Source: JABEVB01 sp049965775
GTDB taxonomy: Bacteria; Planctomycetota; Phycisphaerae; WQYP01
NCBI GenBank assembly: GCA_049965775.1
Contig: JBMFVX010000163.1
Location: 1 to 5,610, forward strand
Direction: 5' to 3'
DNA length: 5,610 nt
In this document: positions 1 to 5,610 of the stretch, piece by piece
Numbering within the stretch: the stretch's first letter is position 1
Layout of the letters: every line of letters starts with the position of its first letter
Notes under the pieces: model-generated
What the model was told of the DNA's origin: nothing
What the model saw: the letters and a program-made list of their open reading frames with translations, nothing else
The model's database searches: none
Made by a program: the position numbers and the translations under genes

Positions 1-77
1 AAACGGTCCCGTGACACCTGTAACGCGTTACGTTCATCACAGGTGTTACGGACCCAGGGACAGACGTTCCCCTTAAA
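1..77 (+). repeat. 77-bp direct repeat, copy 1, with stem-loop and palindrome
   Basis: This segment is identical base for base (77 of 77) to 3533-3609, in the same orientation. It may extend left of the window. It contains the perfect 12-bp palindrome GTAACGCGTTAC (20-31). A longer stem pairs 5-21 with 39-54: 16 pairs including one G-T, one bulged C, and a 17-nt loop. The motif GTTAC/GTAAC occurs three times. Such dense symmetry suits a protein-binding site or a structured RNA/DNA element. The other copy lies just upstream of a KfrA-like gene, so an operator/promoter role is possible. This copy is not followed by that gene: after base 77 the sequence changes to an AT-rich stretch leading to the 3' end of the IS1634-type transposase. 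The repeat is certain; its function is inferred. Confidence 0.95.
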
Positions 78-166
78 CTGAACTTCCAGCATGAAAAATA
101 GCGTAAGATACCGTAAATAGTATTTTTTTGTTTTTTTTAACAATGCAGAGTCTGACTACACCCGTC
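78..166. other. AT-rich spacer, probable 3' end of the IS1634-type element
   Basis: This short AT-rich stretch lies between the repeat and the stop codon of the minus-strand transposase. It holds a nearly pure T tract (about 121-138) and an imperfect direct repeat around CGTAAGATA and CGTAAATAG (about 103-119). It is probably the downstream end of the IS1634-type element. The terminal inverted repeat cannot be confirmed because the opposite end is missing from the window. No gene is visible in it. Confidence 0.4.
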
Positions 167-1669
167 TCAGAGGTTCAGGCTCACGCCCAAGAGTTCCAAG
201 GCTTTCTTCTGAAGGGGCGTGCTGGTCGTCAGCATGGCAAAGCGCGCGGCCGTACCCTTTCCCGCCTGCATGACGTTTCTGACAAGCGTTCCCAAGTCCT
301 CGAGCAGTCCCCCGAACGTCTGGACGGGCAGTCCTTCCTCGGTCACGTGAAGACGGGCCTTCTTCTGGGTTGTCGGTGAGGCGACGGCGGGACTCACGAT
401 GTCCGGGCGCGCATTTTTGGCTCCTTCCCGGTCTTCTTCCGCAAACAGAAGCGGCGCCAGTTTTTGTTTCATCTGCCATTCCACGTAATACGCCAGCATG
501 CACAGGAAGACGTGGCTTTTGACCCGGTCGGAAAGATGGTGATAGATTGGCCGGATCTCGAGATCCACGGTCTTGAGGCTCCGGAAGGCCCGTTCCACAG
601 TGGCGAGAGACTTGTAGGCCCCGACGCTCTTTTCCGGGGACATCACGCTCTTGGCAAGCGAGGTACGGATCACATAGAGCCCGTCGAGCGCCGCCTCGTC
701 CCGAATCTTCTCCTCGTTCCGCTTCCAGGAAAAGCTGTCGTCAGTGATGGTCAGATCGAAATGCTTGCCCACATGGTGCCGGTCGAGGACCTTTCCCACG
801 CGAAGGCCGATCTTGTCCTGACCATGGAGCGGCTTTCTGGCTCGTTGTGTGGCTTCCCGGACCTTCTCCAGGTTCTTCTCGGTGGCCTTCAGGAGCTCTT
901 CGCGCTTTGTCGCCCGACGGTGGGCCAAGAGGGGATTGCGGCAGACGATCAGCCGCTCTCCCGGAAAGTCGGGCGACGTGATCTCGGCCAGGTTTTTCTC
1001 GTCGAAGAGGGAGGCCTGGATGTGGCCCTGATCGCGAAGCTTGGCGATCGACGGAGATCGGAGCGCGGTGATCCAGTCGAATCCTTCGATCTCGCGGACC
1101 TTGTCGATCTGAACCTGCGTCAGGATCCCCCGGTCCGTCACCAGAACCACACGAGCCAGGCCAAAGCGCTCCCGCAGCTTTGCGATCTGGGCGGACAGCG
1201 TGTTCGGATCGGCCGTGTTGCCACAGAACACCTCGATGGCCACCGGGCATCCGTCGGAGGCGCACAAGAGCCCGTAGACAATCTGCGGGAAGCGCTTCTT
1301 CCCGTCCCGGTTGTGGCCATAGCGGGCCAGGTCGCAGTGCTCCCCCGTGTAGTAGCTCGAGGACACGTCGTAGAGCACCAGGGTCCCGTCCTGAAGGTGC
1401 GTTTTGGCCAGGGAGGTCTCGATGGCCTTCTGACGGACCAGAAGGGCATCCATGGCCCCATACAGCTCGTCTTCGGTGGCCCCTGGCACTCCCAGAACCT
1501 CCCCGAGGGTCGAGGTGGCCGTCTCGGGGGACAGGGCCCGGGAGAGAGAGAGCTTCGAGCCGGGAGAGATCAGCCGGTGGGCGATCAGGGCCTCCTGGAT
1601 GAGGAATCGCATGTAAAGTTGCCATTTTTTCGCATGAAAGTTGCCACAGATTCGCATGAAAGTTGCCAC
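167..1669 (-). pseudogene. IS1634-family (IS4 superfamily) DDE transposase, N-terminally truncated
   Basis: The 500-codon reading frame runs leftward and stops at 167-169. It carries the DDE signatures of IS1634-type transposases: VLYDVSSSYY with D101, VTDRG with D179, and a YREK-like segment AYKSLATVERAFRSLK with E359, followed by IRPIYHHLSDRVKSHVF. The C-terminus looks complete. The N-terminus does not: the first ~20 residues (MATFMRICGNFHAKKWQLYM) are translated from the terminal repeats of the adjoining IS21 element, using a GTG at 1669. Homology seems to begin at about RFLIQEALIAHRLISPGSK. Family members normally carry roughly another hundred residues before this point. The missing 5' part should lie just beyond the right IS21 end but does not; an IS256-type gene is there instead. 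All three catalytic residues survive, so a shortened protein might be made, but activity is unlikely. Family assignment is firm; loss of function is inferred. Confidence 0.88.
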
Positions 1670-1683
1670 CCCTGAGTTCCCCT
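1612..1683 (+). repeat. IS21 left end with three 22-bp spaced repeats
   Basis: AAAGTTGCCA occurs three times, starting at 1615, 1637 and 1659, exactly 22 bp apart. The second and third units lie in the 50-bp segment 1634-1683, which is perfectly inverted at 5217-5266. The spacing of about two helical turns fits IstA binding sites on one face of the DNA, as known for IS21-type ends. The outermost unit (TGTAAAGTTGCCA followed by a T run) has no partner at the right end. It is either the true terminus or a leftover of another end. Confidence 0.88.
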
Positions 1684-1694
1684 AAAAATCCCTC

Positions 1695-1725
1695 CTGTCG
1701 TTAAAACCAATAAATCAAACATAAT
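1695..1725 (+). promoter_or_regulatory. istA: possible weak istA promoter
   Basis: The 90 bp before istA are AT-richer than the genes and include CATAAT at 1720-1725, a fair -10 match. A poor -35 candidate, CTGTCG, lies at 1695-1700 with a long 19-bp spacer. This is the only promoter-like pair noticed ahead of istA, and the -35 is weak. Positional logic supports a promoter here; the exact boxes are a guess. Confidence 0.25.
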
Positions 1726-1770
1726 CGACTCGTTCCCTGTGAAAACAACCCACAACGGAAGGAGATCGAG

Positions 1771-3363
1771 ATGGTTCGAGAGGGGGTTCCCATGCACAAA
1801 ATTCTGGAAGTTCTGGAACGGCGGTACCGCGAGAACGTGACGTCGATCCGGAAGATCGCGCACCTGGTCGGGATCTCACGTCCGACGGTGGCGAAGTATC
1901 TGGATCTGGCCCGAAGGCTGGGCATCGAGCACTGGCCGCTTCGGGAAGACAGGGGCGACATGAAGCGGTTACGGGAGGCGCTGTATCCGACGCCGGAGGA
2001 GACAGTGGCGGCCTCGGGAGCGGTTCTTCCCGACTGGACGGATGTAGAGGGGGAGCTCCGGAGGCGAAAGACGACGGGAGTGACCCGGCGCATTCTCTGG
2101 GAAGAATACCGGCAGGCGCACCCGGAGGGACTGGGGTACAGCCAGTTCTGCCGGCTCTATCAGGAGCGGCAGCAACAAAAAGACCTTCGGCTCGTGCATC
2201 CTCACGCGCCGGGGGAAGAGCTGTATGTGGACTACTCGGGAGACACGGTCCTGATCGAGCCGCCGGACGACACCCCCTTCCGGGCCTGCGTCTTCCTTGG
2301 GGTCATGGGGCGTTCCTCCTATCTTTTTGCCTATGCCACCCGGGACATGAAGTCGCCCTCCTGGATCCTGGCCCACCGGATGACCTTCGAATTTCTGGGG
2401 GGCGTTCCGAAGGCGGTCATCCCGGACCGACCGAAAACAGTCGTCGTCGCCAACTGTCGGGTGGAGCCCCGGTTCCACCGGGCCTTCCAGGAGATGGCCC
2501 GGCATTACGGCTTCGCCATCTACCCGGCCCGCGCGGGAAAAGGCCGTGACAAGGGGGCCGTGGAAAACGGAGTGCTCCAGTCCCAGCAGATCCTGATGGC
2601 CCGGATGCGGCATCGGAAGTTCGTCTCGCTCTCGGAGCTGAATGTCGCCCTCCGGGAGCAGGCGGACCTTCTGAACAGATCACCGTTCCAGAAGCGACCG
2701 GGAACGCGGCTGTCGGTTTTTCTGGAAGAGGACCGCCCGGCGCTGTCGCCCTTGCCCCTGGTTCCCTTCGAGACCGAGGACTGGCTGAGCTGCACGGTCT
2801 ATCTCGACTACCACATCACGATCGAGAAGTACTTTCACTACAGCGTGCCGATGGGGCTCGTCGGGCAGGTGGTGGATGTCCGGGTGGGAAGCCACACCGT
2901 CGAGATCTTCTTCCGGGAGGAGCGGGTGGCGAGCCACCCGCGCAACTTCGACCGGAAAGCCCCCTATCGGACTCTTCGGGAGCATATGCCGCCCCATCAC
3001 CAGGGCTATCTGGACCGTTCCCAGGAAACGTTCCTGAAGAAGGCGGCGGCGATCGGTCCCGGGGTGGTTCTTCTGTTTGAGGGCCTGTTCAGGCGGTGGA
3101 CTTACGCGCCTTTGGCTTACCGGAGCTGCCAGGGGGTGCTGTCGCTGTGCAAGATCTATCCCAACGAGAGGATCAATGACGCCTGCTTCATGGCAGTCCG
3201 GATGAAGAGCCACTCCTACAAGACGGTTGAAGGGATCCTGGTCCACGGCACGGACAAGATCCTCCCGCTCGAGAGGAGCGGAGCGTCCTCGTCCGGGTCC
3301 CACAAGAATGTGCGGGGGAAGACGTTTTACGGGGCGACGCCCGAAGATCCCGCCTGTTCATGA
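1771..3363 (+). CDS. istA: IS21-family transposase IstA
   Basis: This 530-residue DDE recombinase acts in the cytoplasm, cutting the element ends and joining them to target DNA with IstB. A helix-turn-helix lies at about residues 23-46 (SIRKIAHLVGISRPTVAKYL). The retroviral-integrase-like core carries D154 in ELYVDYSG, D219 in VIPDRPK and E265 in KGAVENGV. Family members usually read PDNLK at the second aspartate; here it is PDRPK, but the aspartate is kept. The C-terminal part ends with HKNVRGKTFYG, resembling the usual IS21 tail, so the protein looks full length. The start at 1771 is chosen because AAGGAG lies about eight bases upstream; ATG at 1792 is an alternative. Ordinary IS21 elements place istB immediately after or overlapping; here istB begins 1,000 bp later, behind a KfrA-like gene. 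No internal stop or frameshift is seen. Confidence 0.95.
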   Translation: MVREGVPMHKILEVLERRYRENVTSIRKIAHLVGISRPTVAKYLDLARRLGIEHWPLREDRGDMKRLREALYPTPEETVAASGAVLPDWTDVEGELRRRKTTGVTRRILWEEYRQAHPEGLGYSQFCRLYQERQQQKDLRLVHPHAPGEELYVDYSGDTVLIEPPDDTPFRACVFLGVMGRSSYLFAYATRDMKSPSWILAHRMTFEFLGGVPKAVIPDRPKTVVVANCRVEPRFHRAFQEMARHYGFAIYPARAGKGRDKGAVENGVLQSQQILMARMRHRKFVSLSELNVALREQADLLNRSPFQKRPGTRLSVFLEEDRPALSPLPLVPFETEDWLSCTVYLDYHITIEKYFHYSVPMGLVGQVVDVRVGSHTVEIFFREERVASHPRNFDRKAPYRTLREHMPPHHQGYLDRSQETFLKKAAAIGPGVVLLFEGLFRRWTYAPLAYRSCQGVLSLCKIYPNERINDACFMAVRMKSHSYKTVEGILVHGTDKILPLERSGASSSGSHKNVRGKTFYGATPEDPACS

Positions 3364-3532
3364 CGCGATGTTGCGGATCGCCCTCATGGAGCCCCTCCCG
3401 GACGACGTCTGTCTTGAGGGACGGAGAGCCGTTCATAACGGAGCGTGACAGAAAGGAGGAATCGCCAGGGTTGGAAAAAACAGGAAAAACGTTGAGAAAG
3501 AAGGGGAAAGTGCCCGCTTCCCCCTTCCTCGA
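3364..3532. other. spacer after istA with a GC-rich hairpin
   Basis: No gene is visible here. A purine-rich stretch leads into a hairpin in which GAAGGGG and following bases (3500-3510) pair with CTTC plus CCCCTTC (3517-3527), with a bulged C. It could slow or end transcription after istA, but no T run follows, so it is not a standard intrinsic terminator. The 77-bp repeat starts right after it. Confidence 0.4.
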
Positions 3533-3609
3533 AAACGGTCCCGTGACACCTGTAACGCGTTACGTTCATCACAGGTGTTACGGACCCAGGGACAGACGTT
3601 CCCCTTAAA
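3533..3609 (+). repeat. 77-bp direct repeat, copy 2; candidate operator of the KfrA-like gene
   Basis: This copy is identical to 1-77, with the stem at 3537-3553 and 3571-3586 and the palindrome GTAACGCGTTAC at 3552-3563. The identity ends at 3609, only 15 bp before the start codon at 3625 and next to its AAGGAG. KfrA proteins of plasmids are known to bind repeats in their own promoter region. A symmetric element in this position is therefore a natural candidate operator, or a structured leader of the mRNA. I do not see clear -35/-10 boxes. The repeat is certain; the regulatory role is inferred. Confidence 0.9.
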
Positions 3610-3624
3610 AACGAAGGAGATCCC

Positions 3625-4281
3625 ATGGCTGTGACACGCGAACAGATTGTATCGGCGGCCAACGAACTGCGCAACCGAGGACAGGTCCCGACTGTCCGCA
3701 CCCTCCGGGAGGTGCTGGGAACGGGGAGCCTCGGCACCATCAGCCGCCTTTGGCGGGAGGTGTCGGCGTCGCTCCCCCAACCGTCCGGGACGGACGAGGA
3801 GATCCCGGACGACCTTCTCCGTCTCCTCCGGGAGGCCTTCGCCCATCAGGCCCGGAAGATCCGGAGCGAGGCGGAAGCTGCCTCGGCCTCCTTCCGCGAC
3901 CAGATCGAGACACTCGAGAGGGAAACGCTCGCCCTTGAGAGCCGGCTGGCGGAGGAGACCAAGAATGCGGCCCTCCGGGAAGAGGCGCTTCAGAGGGGGG
4001 AAGGCCGGATCACGGAGATCCGGGCCTCCTACGACGCGCTGTCGCGGGCACTGGAACAGGAGCGAAGCGAACGCCTTCGGGCCGAAAAACAGGCCTCGAC
4101 GCACGAGGGGGAACGGCAGGCGCTCCTGGCCCATCTTCAGGATCTCAAGGAACAGCTGGCCTCCGTCACGGAACGGCGAGAGGCCTGGCTTCTGAAAAAT
4201 GCCGCCTCGGCAACCATCGCTTCAGGAAAGGAGGACGAAGCGGGAGCCCACGACAGGCGGAGCCCGCAACACGGAACATAG
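3625..4281 (+). CDS. KfrA_N-domain DNA-binding protein with coiled-coil tail
   Basis: The 218-residue protein opens with a typical KfrA N-terminal DNA-binding domain (about residues 1-48): VTREQIVSAANELRNRGQVPTVRTLREVLGTGSLGTISRLWREV. An acidic linker follows, then a long Ala/Glu/Arg/Leu-rich region (about 62-190) with the look of a continuous coiled coil, and a polar tail. KfrA of broad-host-range plasmids is a self-regulating DNA-binding protein with an alpha-helical tail linked to plasmid maintenance; this one is shorter. The start is supported by AAGGAG (3614-3619) five bases upstream. The gene sits between istA and istB, right after the 77-bp repeat, which may be its operator. The 82-bp gap to istB allows co-transcription. 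It may control the element's genes, shape DNA at its ends, or be a captured plasmid gene. Domain assignment is firm; its role here is unknown. Confidence 0.87.
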   Translation: MAVTREQIVSAANELRNRGQVPTVRTLREVLGTGSLGTISRLWREVSASLPQPSGTDEEIPDDLLRLLREAFAHQARKIRSEAEAASASFRDQIETLERETLALESRLAEETKNAALREEALQRGEGRITEIRASYDALSRALEQERSERLRAEKQASTHEGERQALLAHLQDLKEQLASVTERREAWLLKNAASATIASGKEDEAGAHDRRSPQHGT

Positions 4282-4363
4282 AACGTTGTCCGGGGGGGAG
4301 CGTCCCGTTGGGAGCTCTTCCCCCTTCTCTCTTCCTCCTCACTCTCTCGAAAGGAGAAACCCC
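4282..4363 (+). promoter_or_regulatory. istB: istB leader: hairpin and pyrimidine tract
   Basis: A run of seven G (4292-4298) is followed by a hairpin pairing GAGC-TCCC (4298-4306, one bulged G) with GGGAGCTC (4310-4317) around a GTT loop. From 4315 to 4349 the strand is almost purely C and T, with essentially no G. It ends in AAGGAG (4351-4356), seven bases before the istB ATG. A C-rich, G-poor leader is the kind of RNA that Rho can load on, so the leader might tune istB expression. This is inferred from composition alone. Confidence 0.4.
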
Positions 4364-5137
4364 ATGCTCCAACATCCGCTCAAGGACAAACTTCAGACCC
4401 TGAAGCTGACCGGCTTCCTCGAGGGGCTGGACGACCAGCAGCGCACCCCCGCTCTTCTGTCCGAGCTCTCCTTTGAAGATCGCCTGGGACTCTTGGTCGA
4501 CCGGGAAATCGCCGTCCAGGAAAACAAACGGACCGAACGGCGCCTCAAGGCCGCCCGCCTCCGCCAGAATGCCACGCCGGAAGACATCGACTTCCGGACC
4601 CACCGAAATCTCCCCAAGCCCTTGGTGCAGACGCTGCTCACCTGCCAGTGGATCGCCAACCACCAGAATGTCCTCGTTACAGGGCCGACCGGGGTCGGAA
4701 AGAGCTATCTGAGCGAAGCCTTGGGGAACAAGGCCTGCCGGATGGGATATCGGGTCCTTCTCCTTCGCTTCCCCCGCCTCTTTCAGGCGCTGGCGATCGC
4801 CCGCAGTACCGGAAAACTCCTGGCCTTCTTCAAGAACCTGGCCCGTCAGGATCTGATCATCGTCGACGACTTTCTCCTTTTTGCCCTCACCCAGGACCAG
4901 CGTCAGGATCTGCTCGAGATCCTCGAGGATCGCTACAACCTCCGAGCCACTCTCGTCGTCTCCCAGATCCCCCTCAGTGAGTGGCACGACCGGATCGGAG
5001 ATCCCACGCTGGCCGACGCCATTCTCGACCGCCTGGTCCATGGGGCCTATCAGCTTGATCTTCAGGGAGGATCTATGCGACAAAAAAGGGCAAAGGCAAC
5101 GACAACCTCCGAGAACGATCCAAAAGAGGAACAATAA
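4364..5137 (+). CDS. istB: IS21-family helper ATPase IstB
   Basis: IstB is a DnaC-like AAA+ ATPase that assembles on target DNA and passes it to IstA. The 257-residue protein starts MLQHPLKDKLQTLKLTGFLEGL, the usual IstB opening, and has Walker A GPTGVGKS (107-114), Walker B LIIVDD (164-169), and the sequence SQIPLSEWHDRIGDPTLADAILDRLVH (about 200-226) expected in the family. The tail after LDLQGGSMR is short, basic and then acidic. The start is set by AAGGAG seven bases upstream and by the homology. The frame is open 55 codons further, but that part overlaps the end of the KfrA-like gene and has no IstB character. The gene has its own ribosome site and an 82-bp leader, unlike the tight istA-istB coupling usual in the family. 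It appears intact. Confidence 0.95.
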   Translation: MLQHPLKDKLQTLKLTGFLEGLDDQQRTPALLSELSFEDRLGLLVDREIAVQENKRTERRLKAARLRQNATPEDIDFRTHRNLPKPLVQTLLTCQWIANHQNVLVTGPTGVGKSYLSEALGNKACRMGYRVLLLRFPRLFQALAIARSTGKLLAFFKNLARQDLIIVDDFLLFALTQDQRQDLLEILEDRYNLRATLVVSQIPLSEWHDRIGDPTLADAILDRLVHGAYQLDLQGGSMRQKRAKATTTSENDPKEEQ

Positions 5138-5216
5138 ATTTATTTAATTTTAAAAAGGAGGAAAAAAACAGCCTCTTCGGCTGCCTCGTGAGTAAAAACC
5201 CGGCAGGGGGAAAATC
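5138..5216. other. AT-rich spacer between istB and the right IS end
   Basis: The istB stop is followed by a very AT-rich run, an AAGGAGG sequence (5155-5161) and a hairpin (see the terminator entry). No gene is evident. A frame continuing into the IS256-type fragment is open through this stretch and has a GTG at 5188, but AAGGAGG is about 26 bases from it. Confidence 0.4.
5162..5183 (-). terminator. leftward-facing intrinsic terminator inside the right IS end
   Basis: Read on the minus strand, CAGCC-GAAGA-GGCTG forms a five-pair hairpin followed directly by seven T (5168 down to 5162). This matches an intrinsic terminator for transcripts entering the element from the right, which would be antisense to istB. 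In the plus direction the hairpin has no T run after it, so it is not an obvious istB terminator. The stem is short, so strength is uncertain. Confidence 0.5.
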
Positions 5217-5266
5217 AGGGGAACTCAGGGGTGGCAACTTTCATGCGAATCTGTGGCAACTTTCAT
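5217..5266 (-). repeat. IS21 right end, perfect 50-bp inverted repeat
   Basis: These 50 bases are the exact reverse complement of 1634-1683. They contain two TGGCAACTTT units at 5232 and 5254, again 22 bp apart. The match breaks immediately after the CA dinucleotide at 5264-5265 plus one base. This supports 5265 as the terminal base of the element. A third unit like the outermost left one is absent. Confidence 0.9.
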
Positions 5267-5610
5267 CGGAATACGCACAGACAGGATTGAGAGATGTCCC
5301 CGTCAAGGCCCCGCGGGTTCGGGACCGGGCCGGAGAGATCCGGTTTTCCTCCCAGATTCTCCCGCCGTACCTCCGTCGAACCAAAAGCCTTGCCGAACTG
5401 TTGCCGTGGCTGTATCTTCGGGGGATCTCCACCGGAGACTTCAGCTCGGTTCTAACCAGTCTTCTGGGACAGGATGCCCCGGGGCTCTCCGCCACGACGA
5501 TCCGGCGCCTGAAGGAGACCTGGACGGAAGAACACCGGGAGTGGGCCAAACGGGATCTGTCCCAGAAGACTTACGTCTATCTCTGGGCGGACGGGATCCA
5601 TGTCTATGTC
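5267..5610 (+). pseudogene. IS256-family (mutator-type) transposase fragment, 5'-truncated
   Basis: From about 5275 the frame reads AQTGLRDVPVKAPRVRDRAGE, then FSSQILPPYLRRTKSLAELLPWLYLRGISTGDF, GLSATTIRRLKETW and YLWADGIHVYV, which is the middle of an IS256/mutator-type transposase. The first catalytic aspartate is in WADG (codon 5590-5592). The frame runs off the window. Family members carry roughly a hundred further N-terminal residues before PRVRDR; here the sequence switches at about 5266 to the IS21 end, so the 5' part is gone from this side. The frame continues open backward through the IS21 end to a GTG at 5188, so a fused product is conceivable but has no good ribosome site. The missing half is not to the left of the IS21 element either. 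Family is firm; pseudogene status is inferred. Confidence 0.85.

Larger units (their letters stand above)
1612..5265 (+). mobile_element. IS21-family element with a KfrA-like passenger between istA and istB
   Basis: The element contains istA and istB in order on the plus strand and is bounded by inverted repeats built from 22-bp spaced units, as is usual for IS21 ends. The perfect inverted repeat covers 1634-1683 and 5217-5266. Taking the terminal TG...CA dinucleotides, the most symmetric ends are 1635 and 5265 (3,631 bp). A third left-hand unit beginning TGTAAAGTTGCCA at 1612 allows a longer left end (3,654 bp). Either size exceeds the usual 2-2.5 kb of the family, and the excess matches the 1,000 bp between istA and istB. 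No convincing target duplication is seen. The left flank is a truncated IS1634-type gene and the right flank a truncated IS256-type gene, so the present ends probably come from two different insertions. Exact ends are uncertain. Confidence 0.85.

Noticed and set aside
121..138. The T tract as an intrinsic terminator on the plus strand
   Set aside because: No GC-rich hairpin precedes it; only a weak AT pairing (about 95-101 with 121-127) is visible.
1603..1611. GGAATCGCA at the left IS21 end against GGAATACGCA at 5268-5277 as a target duplication
   Set aside because: They differ by an extra base, lie at unequal distances from the proposed termini, and are longer than the 4-8 bp typical of IS21. 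The similarity is probably chance.
464..1675. A 403-codon plus-strand open frame opposite the IS1634-type transposase
   Set aside because: It has no recognisable domain, and the opposite strand carries clear DDE motifs in the same interval. Long antisense frames are common in GC-rich genes.
1610..1683. Regularly spaced repeats considered as a CRISPR array
   Set aside because: There are only three units of about 10 conserved bases at 22-bp spacing, with no unique spacers and a mirrored copy at the other IS end. These are transposase-binding repeats.
3647..4195. A 182-codon Arg/Ser/Pro-rich frame overlapping the KfrA-like gene
   Set aside because: The composition is that of a frame-shifted GC-rich gene, and the overlapping frame has a KfrA_N domain and a ribosome site.
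4199..4363. A 55-codon N-terminal extension of istB
   Set aside because: The extension overlaps the KfrA-like gene, lacks family similarity and includes the low-complexity leader. ATG at 4364 has AAGGAG and the normal IstB N-terminus.
4166..5134. A 322-codon minus-strand frame opposite istB
   Set aside because: It mirrors istB, which has Walker motifs and a good ribosome site. The antisense product resembles nothing known.

Overview
The window is an accessory, insertion-sequence-rich stretch of GC-rich bacterial DNA. It holds no housekeeping, rRNA or tRNA gene. Everything recognisable belongs to transposable elements, plus one plasmid-type DNA-binding protein. The host cannot be named from these genes. 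The GC-rich coding style, AAGGAG ribosome sites and mix of IS families fit a Gram-negative or deep-branching bacterium, and a plasmid or genomic island is a plausible location.

Layout, left to right. Positions 1-77 are one copy of a 77-bp repeat with a large stem-loop and a 12-bp palindrome. Positions 167-1669 (minus strand) hold an IS1634-type (IS4 superfamily) transposase whose native N-terminus is missing; its reading frame now starts inside the end of the next element. From about 1612 (or 1635) to 5265 lies an IS21-family element bounded by a perfect 50-bp inverted repeat (1634-1683 and 5217-5266) made of 22-bp spaced TTGCCA-type units. Inside it are istA (1771-3363) and istB (4364-5137). 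In ordinary IS21 elements these two genes abut or overlap. Here exactly 1,000 bp separate them, holding a second identical copy of the 77-bp repeat (3533-3609) and a KfrA_N-domain protein with a coiled-coil tail (3625-4281). After the right IS21 end, a 5'-truncated IS256/mutator-type transposase runs off the window (about 5267-5610).

How the parts may work together. IstA is the DDE transposase and IstB its AAA+ helper. The KfrA-like protein lies in the same direction between them, directly behind the palindromic repeat. The simplest reading is that the repeat is its promoter/operator and that it controls itself and possibly istB. This is inference. The two flanks are halves of two different transposase genes, so the IS21 copy is probably a junction left by recombination between two IS21 copies rather than a clean insertion. 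The most unusual features are the istA-[repeat-kfrA-like]-istB arrangement and the exact recurrence of the repeat outside the element at the window start.
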